Positions 17,605 through 24,494 of a stretch of DNA of 64,000 nt are shown piece after piece (the first letter of the stretch is position 1; each line of letters starts with the position of its first letter). The stretch comes from Bacillus sp. OK048. Lineage in GTDB: Bacteria; Bacillota; Bacilli; Bacillales; Cytobacillaceae. Both the position numbers and the translations under genes were made by a program. The stretch lies in NCBI RefSeq assembly GCF_900103525.1, contig NZ_FNHN01000012.1, positions 89,393 to 153,392 of the forward strand, read 5' to 3'. The notes under the pieces are model-generated. The model had not been told where the DNA came from, made no database searches, and saw nothing but the letters and a program-made list of their open reading frames with translations.

Positions 17605-17634
17605 TAAAAAACAGCACCTCTAAGAGAAGTGCTG
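17605..17634 (-). terminator. Riboswitch-controlled terminator
   Basis: Minus-strand stem CAGCACTTCT / AGAGGTGCTG (10 bp with one G-U) then TTTTTT. It directly follows the preQ1 aptamer, so ligand binding should favour termination. Confidence 0.88.
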
Positions 17635-17639
17635 CTTCG

Positions 17640-17674
17640 CCTTAGTTTTTTTACCGAGGGGTGCTAGAACCTCC
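17640..17674 (-). ncRNA. preQ1-I riboswitch aptamer
   Basis: Minus strand reads GGAGGTTCTAGCACCCCTC then GGTAAAAAAACTAAGG. It has the class I consensus: GAGGTTCTAGC..CCCTC hairpin followed by the A-rich tail and CTAA that forms the pseudoknot. It lies about 80 bases before the queuosine precursor transporter. Confidence 0.93.
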
Positions 17675-17856
17675 ACCGCAGGATGCGGATTAATATTTAA
17701 GATTTATTTAGTTTACTATTTTATTAGCTATCTGTCTAGATAGGCTTATCCATGTTTCTTTTCTTGAAGCATTAGATTTTTATAAGTGTTCCAACTCAAT
17801 TAATTAGTAAATATACTGTATGGTCATGTGTAAATCATTATGAATGAGGTGGAGCG

Positions 17857-18420
17857 GTGTATTTTTTAAAACCACTTTCCGATGAGATTCGCTTATCGCG
17901 AATACTATTTAATCGACATAAAAAAACGAGGAAGCTCATTCTTTGTTCTATTTTTTCCTGTATTGCTGCTATTCTTCAGGCTGCTGGTGGCTTTTTACCA
18001 GGGGTAGGGTATTTATTAAGTCCGCTTGCCACTGGACCTATTCTGTTCATTTCGATGTTGACTATTCCATATGGAGTCATGTCCTATCTTCTGACAATTA
18101 TGTTGTTATTCATCCTTCAGCCTTCTGAACTCATGATATTTCCTTTTACAACAGGATTGTTAGGACTTGGAATCGGGGGTTCTTTTTACTTTTTTAGAAA
18201 GAGATTTAGTATTATTGCTACTGGTTCCATTTTGTTAATAGCAGGAATTATGTGTTTACTATTTATTTTTCACTTTCCAGTTTTAGGTCCAGCCGTCTCT
18301 GATTCCTTTTCATTTCTTACCACTGGAAGTATTCTTTTATTTTCATTTCTTTATAGCTGGTTATGGGTTGAAATTGCTTTAATCATTTTTAGAAGATTAA
18401 AAGTGATTATCATTAAATGA
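17857..18420 (+). CDS. Integral membrane protein, possibly ECF S-component-like
   Basis: A 187-residue protein with about five or six hydrophobic helices. I do not recognise the family with certainty. The pattern IAAILQAAGGFLPGVGYLLSP, with small residues near the first helix, recalls substrate-binding S-components of ECF transporters, but no AxxxA motif confirms it. GTG at 17857 follows GAGGTGGAG; there is no better start. A strong terminator follows. It lies divergent from the queuosine precursor transporter, but no shared role is shown. Confidence 0.7.
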   Translation: MYFLKPLSDEIRLSRILFNRHKKTRKLILCSIFSCIAAILQAAGGFLPGVGYLLSPLATGPILFISMLTIPYGVMSYLLTIMLLFILQPSELMIFPFTTGLLGLGIGGSFYFFRKRFSIIATGSILLIAGIMCLLFIFHFPVLGPAVSDSFSFLTTGSILLFSFLYSWLWVEIALIIFRRLKVIIIK

Positions 18421-18451
18421 TCCTCCAATTCTCAACTGGACCACTTCTGGC

Positions 18452-18498
18452 AAAAAAAACAACCAAGGGATCCTGATTGCTCCCTTGGTTGTTTTTTT
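18452..18498 (+). terminator. Intrinsic terminator
   Basis: AAAACAACCAAGGGA / TCCCTTGGTTGTTTTTTT, a 15-bp or longer stem with a 10-base loop and T7. It also works on the minus strand for the sugar dehydrogenase side only as a barrier. Confidence 0.88.
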
Positions 18499-18550
18499 GA
18501 TCCAATTAAATCTATGCAAAAGATTTTTCATGATTAACAATTTAATAGTT

Positions 18551-19960
18551 TCATTGAATTATTTCAAAAACAGTACCTTGATTAACATCCGTCACTTTCA
18601 TAGATCCATAAACCCCTAAAAATAATCTGGTTTGATCTAGATTTGTTCCTAAGCTAACATAAAAAGCTGATTGAGGACCAAAATCATAATCGATTTGAAT
18701 CACACTAAAATCATTTTGTTTACCATCTGGTTTTACTCGTGTATAAGCTAAAGCCCCTCTAACCTGTGGTTGAGAATCTTTCCGGGCAAGATCTGTAAAC
18801 ACCACGCTTCCCGTTAAGCCGGGTATTCCATTCCCTATATATGCTTGCACTCCTGTAAGTGCAGTACCTCCAAACTTATCGGGCCTTTGATCTCTATGAA
18901 AATAACTTGTTAATGGCTGGAGACGCCTCGCTGAAGTATTTAGTGCTTCATTGTAGTAAACAATACTTTTCTCTTCCAAATTCGGATTTGTAGAGCATTC
19001 CTTAATAATCGAAGTAGGAAAAGAACCTTCCCACCCTCGCCAGCCAAAGTTAATAAATCCTTCTTGGTCAAGTTTAGAATTCATTAAAGAAGCTTGAATA
19101 AGTTGAGTAACCGGTATTGATTTAAACTGACCAAATGAAAAAATTGACTCTACCAAATCCTGTCCGACATTCCCGACATATTTGATATACTGATGATAAT
19201 ATCTTTGAAATGAAATGCCTACTATATTGCGAACCCCTTTGGCCATTACCGTTAGTGTTTCCTGAATCGGTACGGGTAGTTCATTAAATCGTGTAACTAC
19301 GGGTGGACTATTGATAAAGGTATTCTTCGTGACATCCATTTCAATTATTTTACCGGCTATTTCCATATTATCTTGACATAAATTAAATGGATCATAGCCT
19401 GCTCCACCATCTCCGGTTGTTAAAACAAGTTTTCCTGTTTCTGGTGAGAAATTTAAACTATTGATACCATTATGATTCATAAATGGTCTTCTTAAATTAA
19501 GTAATGTCCGCCGTTTTTGAGGTTGACCATTTGAGTGTAAAATCCATTCTTCCACTGTATCAATATGATCATATTGAGTTTCTCTATTTGTCCACTTTAG
19601 GTTTAAAGTACTGGGATCACATGGGTCAGGCGTAAAAGATTCAGGAAGAGCGCCCGGACCTTGTGTTCCAGCTACTGAATAATGAAGATAAAACAGACCG
19701 TTATAATAAAATTCTGGATGAAACGCTAAACCTAGTAATCCTCTTTCATCATAGCCTCCAGAAGCACCTAGTTTTAATATTTGCGGTCGAATATCTAAAA
19801 AAGTTTTAATACCTCCATTTCCTATGTAAAAGATCTCTCCCACTAAGGTTGCAATAAATAATCTTTCCATTGAATCACCAGGAAGTATCGCTGTTTTCAA
19901 AACAGTAGGTAAATTTATCTTATTGACAATGGGCCGTAAACGAACTTTCACTTTTTCCAC
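18551..19960 (-). CDS. PQQ-dependent sugar dehydrogenase-like (GSDH/HHIP beta-propeller)
   Basis: A 469-residue six-bladed propeller of the glucose/sorbosone dehydrogenase family. Family motifs are visible: DERGLLGLAFHPEFYYNGLFYLHYS near 95, the blade motif NHNGINSLNFSPETGKLVLTTGDGG near 162-185, then GVRN and GFINFGWRGWEGSFP. Members oxidise aldoses with PQQ, but many Bacillus homologues lack shown activity. There is no signal peptide, unusual for a periplasm-type enzyme, so it may be cytoplasmic, exported by another route or a spore protein. GTG at 19960 follows GGAGG. Confidence 0.82.
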   Translation of the reverse strand: MEKVKVRLRPIVNKINLPTVLKTAILPGDSMERLFIATLVGEIFYIGNGGIKTFLDIRPQILKLGASGGYDERGLLGLAFHPEFYYNGLFYLHYSVAGTQGPGALPESFTPDPCDPSTLNLKWTNRETQYDHIDTVEEWILHSNGQPQKRRTLLNLRRPFMNHNGINSLNFSPETGKLVLTTGDGGAGYDPFNLCQDNMEIAGKIIEMDVTKNTFINSPPVVTRFNELPVPIQETLTVMAKGVRNIVGISFQRYYHQYIKYVGNVGQDLVESIFSFGQFKSIPVTQLIQASLMNSKLDQEGFINFGWRGWEGSFPTSIIKECSTNPNLEEKSIVYYNEALNTSARRLQPLTSYFHRDQRPDKFGGTALTGVQAYIGNGIPGLTGSVVFTDLARKDSQPQVRGALAYTRVKPDGKQNDFSVIQIDYDFGPQSAFYVSLGTNLDQTRLFLGVYGSMKVTDVNQGTVFEIIQ

Positions 19961-20132
19961 CTAACTTAACCTCCATCTCATTGTTTTCTTTTATAAGAAT
20001 ATGATTAGATTGGTTTTATGAGTACCAAATTTGGGCCGAGGGAAATAAACGTCTTAGTAAGAAGTTTTTCCATGTGCATAAATAACATGTAATTACCATA
20101 AACATTGTGTTAATATGTCTTTATTAGTAAGA

Positions 20133-20146
20133 ATGTACTAGTACAT
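20133..20146. promoter_or_regulatory. Candidate operator upstream of the CopC gene
   Basis: Perfect 14-base palindrome ATGTACTAGTACAT ending 19 bases before the TTG start, in the expected leader region. A metal-sensing repressor site is plausible; no match to a specific consensus is claimed. Confidence 0.4.
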
Positions 20147-20165
20147 AAAGAAAGGGAGTAAAGTT

Positions 20166-20753
20166 TTGAAAAAGTTAATTTTATTTTTACTTTGTACAAT
20201 TATATTTGTACCTACCATCGTTAGTGCACACACAAGCCTCTCTTCATCAAATCCAGCAGAAGGACAAGTTGTCACAGAGGCGCTCGAACAAATTACACTT
20301 ACGTATGCCACTACTATTGAAGAATTAAGCACGATGAACTTGTTAAAGGACGGAAATAAACTATCATTCGAAGAAATAAAAATTGATAATAAGCAGATGA
20401 TTGGAACCATTTCTAAACCATTGGAGAACGGCTCTTACACAATCCAATGGAATATTTTAGGCGAAGATGGTCACCCCATAAAAGGTGAAATTAACTTCGT
20501 TGTCCAAATGGATCAAAGTCAAACAGAAATTCCTGTTGCTCCTGATGAAGACAAAGAAAAGCAAGGTGATAACAGTCAAACTACTGAGAATAAACCAAAT
20601 AAAATTGAACAAGAAACAGCAAATGATACGGTTAAAATAACAGAAAATAATGATACTAAATCTTCATCAAGTATGCTGGTACCGATAGCGATTGGTCTAA
20701 TTGTTATCTTCGGAATCGTCCTTCTAGTGTTTACAGGAAAGAAAAAACGTTAA
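20166..20753 (+). CDS. CopC-domain copper-binding protein
   Basis: A 195-residue exported protein. Signal peptide 1-21 ends VSA, so the mature protein would begin with His22, the N-terminal Cu(II) ligand of CopC. The other ligands appear as Asp101 and His103 (GEDGHPIKG). After the CopC beta-barrel (22-113) comes a low-complexity acidic/Asn-rich linker (115-168) and a C-terminal membrane helix with KKKR, leaving the domain on the outer face. It resembles the N-terminal part of YcnJ without the CopD membrane domain. The start TTG at 20166 follows AAAGGGAG. Confidence 0.9.
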   Translation: MKKLILFLLCTIIFVPTIVSAHTSLSSSNPAEGQVVTEALEQITLTYATTIEELSTMNLLKDGNKLSFEEIKIDNKQMIGTISKPLENGSYTIQWNILGEDGHPIKGEINFVVQMDQSQTEIPVAPDEDKEKQGDNSQTTENKPNKIEQETANDTVKITENNDTKSSSSMLVPIAIGLIVIFGIVLLVFTGKKKR

Positions 20754-20818
20754 TCATTTATGGGAATGAAGACAGAACTCGGTTTATTTTACTTTCAGGG
20801 AAAGTTGCAGACAATTCT

Positions 20819-20852
20819 AAAAAGACAAGAGAGTAACTTCTCTTGTCTTTTT
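20819..20852. terminator. Bidirectional terminator
   Basis: AAAAAGACAAGAGA / TCTCTTGTCTTTTT, 14-bp stem between the convergent CopC gene and MBL hydrolase gene. Confidence 0.88.
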
Positions 20853-20874
20853 GTTGAAAAACGATGGCAGAATT

Positions 20875-21687
20875 TTATTTTTTTTCATTCAGAATCGATG
20901 TAACAATATGCAGAGAGTCCCATTCTCCACCAGAAAATTTTACAATTGGGTATTTTTTTGAATAGAGTTTATTGCGGATCTCTTCAGATGTGTATCCTTC
21001 TTCATGTAAAGTTAAAACCTTATCTTGAATGAATAATAAATAGTCCCGCTTCCGTTCAAGTGCTGCGCGACCATCTTCTAACAACCCAGCATGGCTGCAA
21101 AAAACATCTTGAAAATCATAGGTTAAAACCCGTTCTAATGATTCAATGATTTCTAGGATACTTTCTTCTGCTAATACAACTTTGGTTCGCTCACTTACAA
21201 ATAAATCACCTGTAAACAGCTGACCTGTTTCCCGATTATAAAAGGCTTTATGATCAAAAGCATGTCCAGGCGTATCAATGACATCCCATGTTGAATTTCT
21301 TGATGTAAACATTTCAGGTATAGGTTTAGCATGAAATGGCTTTCTTTTCCCCCAAAATAGCTGTCGATACAATGGATAATAAGCCCGATTTTTGCAATAA
21401 TCAATGGTTTTTTCATTTAAATAGATGGGTAGCTTCTTAGTCTTTTCAATATAAGCTGCGCAGCCTGTATGATCTTCATGAAAATGAGAAATCATGACTT
21501 GATCAAAATCTGTTTCATCAATGAATGCTTCAAAATATTTATGTAATGACTGTGAGCCTGTATCGATTAAAACACCATCCACGAAATAACAGTAAACATT
21601 TAAAGAAACTCCCTGAAATTTGACTTTTCCATTCAAGTAGGAAACTCCATTCTTCTCCCCTACAACTGATGTTTTCTTCAAGAACAC
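20875..21687 (-). CDS. MBL-fold metallo-hydrolase
   Basis: About 270 residues. The metal motif HxHxDH is SHFHEDHTG (near 89-97). A further His in DTPGHAFDHKAFY and Asp in FTGDLFV complete the dinuclear zinc site, and a C-terminal helical extension resembles LACTB2-like hydrolases. The substrate is unknown. The longest reading starts at GTG 21696, which overlaps the ribosome binding site GGGGAGG; the GTG at 21687 has an 8-base spacer and is preferred. It lies 27 bases after the HAD phosphatase gene and may be cotranscribed with it. Confidence 0.87.
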   Translation of the reverse strand: MFLKKTSVVGEKNGVSYLNGKVKFQGVSLNVYCYFVDGVLIDTGSQSLHKYFEAFIDETDFDQVMISHFHEDHTGCAAYIEKTKKLPIYLNEKTIDYCKNRAYYPLYRQLFWGKRKPFHAKPIPEMFTSRNSTWDVIDTPGHAFDHKAFYNRETGQLFTGDLFVSERTKVVLAEESILEIIESLERVLTYDFQDVFCSHAGLLEDGRAALERKRDYLLFIQDKVLTLHEEGYTSEEIRNKLYSKKYPIVKFSGGEWDSLHIVTSILNEKK

Positions 21688-21714
21688 ACGATTCACCTCC
21701 CCTTATTACAACTC

Positions 21715-22398
21715 CTAGACAAGACTAACTATTGGTTCCTTTATGATTTCCCAATTCTTATCCTGAGCTAATTCCAAAAGACGAGGCTCTGGGTTTACGG
21801 CAACAGGATTTCCTACTAATTCCAGAACATTTAAATCCGAGTAACTATCCCCATAGGCAAAGCTATTTTGCCAATCAACATCGGTGTCAGACAAATGTGC
21901 ATTGATAAATTCCGTTTTCCGTTCACCGTAAATATAGTTTACTGATTCATTTTTGCTCAGTTTTTCATCATGATAAGGAATACTGCTCCCAATGATACAA
22001 TCAAATTTAACATTTTCAGTGACTGAATATAAGAGTGGCTCATACGCTCCAGAGACAAGCATCGTATAATAGCCATCCATACGATGTTGTTCAAGTCTAT
22101 CTAACATCGTTTCACGTAGATTTTCGCTCATAATCCCGCCAATTTGAGAGAAAAACTGGTCTATTTCTGTTTTTGGAGAAGAACCGAAAGCGGCAATATA
22201 GCTCCTCATTGAATACTCTTTCATTTTTTGTTCGGGGTAAAGTTTACATTTATAAGCAAGGTAAACCGGTAATATTCTAAGGAAGAAATTCCGATATTTC
22301 TGAAAATGTATCGGGTGATTCTTCAAATGACCCATCAAAAGAGGAAAAGTCTCTTTTGGAAATAACGTACCATCAAAATCAAAAATAGCCACCTTCAT
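21715..22398 (-). CDS. HAD-IB family phosphatase
   Basis: A 227-residue HAD hydrolase related to phosphoserine phosphatase (subfamily IB). Motif I is FDFDGTLF (6-13, nucleophile Asp7, acid Asp9), motif II is MLVSGAYE and motif IV is AYGDSYSDLNVL. A four-helix cap lies between motifs I and II. The substrate is probably a small phosphomonoester. ATG at 22398 follows GGGAGGG. Its close spacing to the MBL hydrolase gene suggests an operon. Confidence 0.88.
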   Translation of the reverse strand: MKVAIFDFDGTLFPKETFPLLMGHLKNHPIHFQKYRNFFLRILPVYLAYKCKLYPEQKMKEYSMRSYIAAFGSSPKTEIDQFFSQIGGIMSENLRETMLDRLEQHRMDGYYTMLVSGAYEPLLYSVTENVKFDCIIGSSIPYHDEKLSKNESVNYIYGERKTEFINAHLSDTDVDWQNSFAYGDSYSDLNVLELVGNPVAVNPEPRLLELAQDKNWEIIKEPIVSLV

Positions 22399-22437
22399 AG
22401 GATCATCCCTCCCTTTTATTATAGGATTTAATACTTT

Positions 22438-23289
22438 CTAAACTTCTAAGCCTGCAATTCCGACACCGCCAGGTCCGGCATGAGTAGATATCATGGCGCC
22501 AGCTTGAATCCATTTCACATTTTTGAAACCAGCTTCTTTTGCGATTTCATCCATTCCCTGCTTGATTTTTTCATCAAGTCCAATGGAATAAAGAAGATAG
22601 AGCTGTTCTCTATCAATTTCGTATTGATTTAAGTATTCACGTATCAGCTTTTCTGAAACAGCTTCCATATTGCCACGATATTTTTTTGTTGAAACAAGAT
22701 TACCATCAATTAGTTCAATTCGCGGCTTTATTTTTAACAGTGCCCCGCCGAGATATGCAAGATTGCTAACTCGTCCACCCGCTCTTAAAAAATCTAAGCT
22801 TCCGGGAACGAAAGCTAGTCTTGATTTAGGAATGATTGATTCAATTTTCTTTATTAATTCTATAGGTTCAATTGAAGGATCACGTTCTAATAAGGATACC
22901 GCATACATCACAATCACAGTTAACCCACCTGTAACATTCAAAGCGTCAATTAGAATTATATCACTCAATTCTTCCGTTGCGATGATTGCATTCTGGAAGG
23001 AAGAAGAAGCCTTTGACGTATAACCAATATGTACGATGATGCAATCAGGGTAATCCTTTTTTATCTTCTTGAAAAATTCAAGATATTCATGCGAATTTGT
23101 CGATGTTGTCGAGGGTATCTTTTTTGTCCGCTCATAATAATCATATATATCCGTTACAGGTAATGAACCGTCTAAATAATCCTTACCATCCATGACCACA
23201 TGCATCGGGACAACTTGAACATTATGTTTTTCGGCTAATTCTACTGGTAAATCCGCACCGCTCTCTGTTGTTAAAATAATTCTTCTCAT
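22438..23289 (-). CDS. DegV family fatty-acid-binding protein
   Basis: About 283 residues. DegV/FakB family proteins bind a fatty acid for phosphorylation by FakA. Family motifs: TTESGADLP near the start, STSTNSHEYLEFF at about 56-68, HIGYTSKASSSFQNA, SLDFLRAGGRVS and the C-terminal HAGPGGVGIAG. The start at 23289 (MRRIIL) follows GGGGGAT; the longer reading to 23325 has no ribosome binding site and adds 12 unlike residues. Confidence 0.92.
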   Translation of the reverse strand: MRRIILTTESGADLPVELAEKHNVQVVPMHVVMDGKDYLDGSLPVTDIYDYYERTKKIPSTTSTNSHEYLEFFKKIKKDYPDCIIVHIGYTSKASSSFQNAIIATEELSDIILIDALNVTGGLTVIVMYAVSLLERDPSIEPIELIKKIESIIPKSRLAFVPGSLDFLRAGGRVSNLAYLGGALLKIKPRIELIDGNLVSTKKYRGNMEAVSEKLIREYLNQYEIDREQLYLLYSIGLDEKIKQGMDEIAKEAGFKNVKWIQAGAMISTHAGPGGVGIAGLEV

Positions 23290-23555
23290 ACTATCCCCCG
23301 CTTCTATGTAAAAAACCGTTACCATTAATTGTGATTTTTTTGTACCACTCTACTATACATCAAAATGGTATATAGGTTACACAAATCCGAAAGAAATATT
23401 AGATCTGTTTAGTTTGGGTTGAGCACTTTTGAAGAAGGGAGATAACCAGTTACTAAAAGTACCCTTTTTTATGTGCGTATTATTCTATTTCACTATTATT
23501 TCGGATGGATAAACCTTTTTATAATTCTTAATGTCGTAAAATATTTTTAAAAATT
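23290..23555. other. Intergenic stretch between DegV gene and MITE copy 2
   Basis: AT-rich DNA presumably with the DegV promoter; no gene and no strong hairpin seen. Confidence 0.4.
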
Positions 23556-23830
23556 GCTCTGTTATAACTGAATGTTGATTTCACGCTGTTCGAAATATAA
23601 GCGGAGAAATTCCGGTTATATTGTGAAATACCCATATTTCCCTTAAAATAGGCGGAGTTTTTCCGGTTATACGATCCAAATCGGTGGATTTTGTCTTATT
23701 TAGAGCAGTTAAGCGGAATATCTCCGCTTATTTCTGCTTCTAAAGCCTCCACTATAGACAATAACCGGAAATTCTCCGCCTATGAATTCTTATACCTACA
23801 CGAAAATCAACAATGGGTAATAACATAGCC
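23556..23830. mobile_element. MITE-like element, copy 2 (275 bp)
   Basis: Second copy of the unit at 4254, alignable along its full length with scattered substitutions. Ends GCTCTGTTAT...GTTGATTTC and GAAAATCAACA...ATAACATAGC are inverted. Flanks 23547-23555 (TTAAAAATT) and 23831-23839 (TTAAAAATA) match at 8 of 9. Four internal palindromic units: GCGGAGAAATTCCGG, GCGGAGTTTTTCCGG, GCGGAATATCTCCGC and CCGGAAATTCTCCGC. Confidence 0.78.
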
Positions 23831-23914
23831 TTAAAAATAAATACATAATCATTTTACATCATAACTCTTTTGGAACTTATTTAAAAATGCTAAATGCTGT
23901 TCGATAAATCAATA

Positions 23915-23951
23915 GGAAAAAGCGATCCTTCACTATTGAAGCATCGCCCCC
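23915..23951 (-). terminator. Terminator of the His/Gln/Trp-repeat gene
   Basis: Minus strand GCGATGCTTC-AATAGT-GAAGGATCGC then TTTTT, 10-bp stem with one mismatch. A near-identical hairpin stands at 24400-24430. Confidence 0.75.
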
Positions 23952-24019
23952 AAAATTGTATAATGATAATCTTCAAATATTTAGGTGGTGAATTTTCACC
24001 CCCCTATTCAATAATTCCG

Positions 24020-24304
24020 TTATCTTCCTTGATACATATGATTCCATTGCTGCCAAGTACCGTGAGGATGCTGCTGATGCCATAGGTGCCAAGGGATGAA
24101 TGGCAGATGTGGTTGTGGATGCTGCTGGTGTTGTTGCTGGTGGTGCCACTGTTGCCAAGTACCATGAGGATGTTGCTGGTGCCACTGTTGCCAAGAGCCT
24201 TGAGGAAACTGTTGCTGGTGATGATGCTGTTGCTGCTGCCACTGTTGCCAATTACCGTGAGGATGTTGCTGGTGCCATTGCGGCCAGGATTGACCAAAAT
24301 GCAT
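24020..24304 (-). CDS. His/Gln/Trp-rich repeat protein, probable spore coat protein
   Basis: A protein of about 94 residues made almost entirely of His, Gln, Trp, Pro and Gly. Three copies of a 12- to 14-residue unit are visible (WHQQHPHGNWQQW, WHQQHPHGTWQQW and again WHQQHPHGTWQQW), separated by Gln/His tracts. There is no membrane segment. The family is unknown to me. ATG at 24304 follows GGGGAGGTG with a 6-base spacer. A SigK-type promoter lies upstream, so expression in the mother cell and a coat role are inferred. Such His/Trp runs could bind metals. Long opposite-strand frames here are by-products of the repeats. Confidence 0.75.
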   Translation of the reverse strand: MHFGQSWPQWHQQHPHGNWQQWQQQQHHHQQQFPQGSWQQWHQQHPHGTWQQWHHQQQHQQHPQPHLPFIPWHLWHQQHPHGTWQQWNHMYQGR

Positions 24305-24336
24305 GAAATTCACCTCCCCTTAAAACGAGTCCTTAA

Positions 24337-24366
24337 TAGTTTATGCACAAAAGGTTTTGATGTTTG
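24337..24366 (-). promoter_or_regulatory. SigK-like promoter
   Basis: Minus strand CATAAACTA (24337-24345) fits the SigK -10 CATANNNTA exactly. An AC dinucleotide (24362-24363) lies 16 bases upstream as the -35. The distance to the ATG at 24304 is about 30 bases. Confidence 0.55.
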
Positions 24367-24399
24367 TACATATACCAAATTTAGACTCGGCTTAGGTGA

Positions 24400-24430
24400 G
24401 AAAAAGCGATCCTTCGTTATTGAAGCATTG
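24400..24430 (-). terminator. Second helD-side terminator (duplicate hairpin)
   Basis: Minus strand CAATGCTTC-AATAAC-GAAGGATCG then CTTTTT. Almost the same sequence as 23915-23946. Confidence 0.65.
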
Positions 24431-24434
24431 AACA

Positions 24435-24484
24435 AAATAAAGTACCAGGCACCTTACATAATTTTAGCTGGTGCCTGATACTTC
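24435..24484 (-). terminator. helD terminator, GGTGCC hairpin family
   Basis: AAGTACCAGGCACC against GGTGCCTGATACTT gives a 14-bp stem (one G-U on the minus strand), 16-base loop, then TTTATTTT. It follows the helD stop at 24495. Confidence 0.8.
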
Positions 24485-24494
24485 TTCACGCTTT

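Noticed and set aside
24086..24478. Long Leu/Val-rich plus-strand frame opposite the His/Gln/Trp gene
   Set aside because: It is the complement of CAG/CAT-type repeats; it has no ribosome binding site and runs over the promoter and both terminators of the minus-strand gene.
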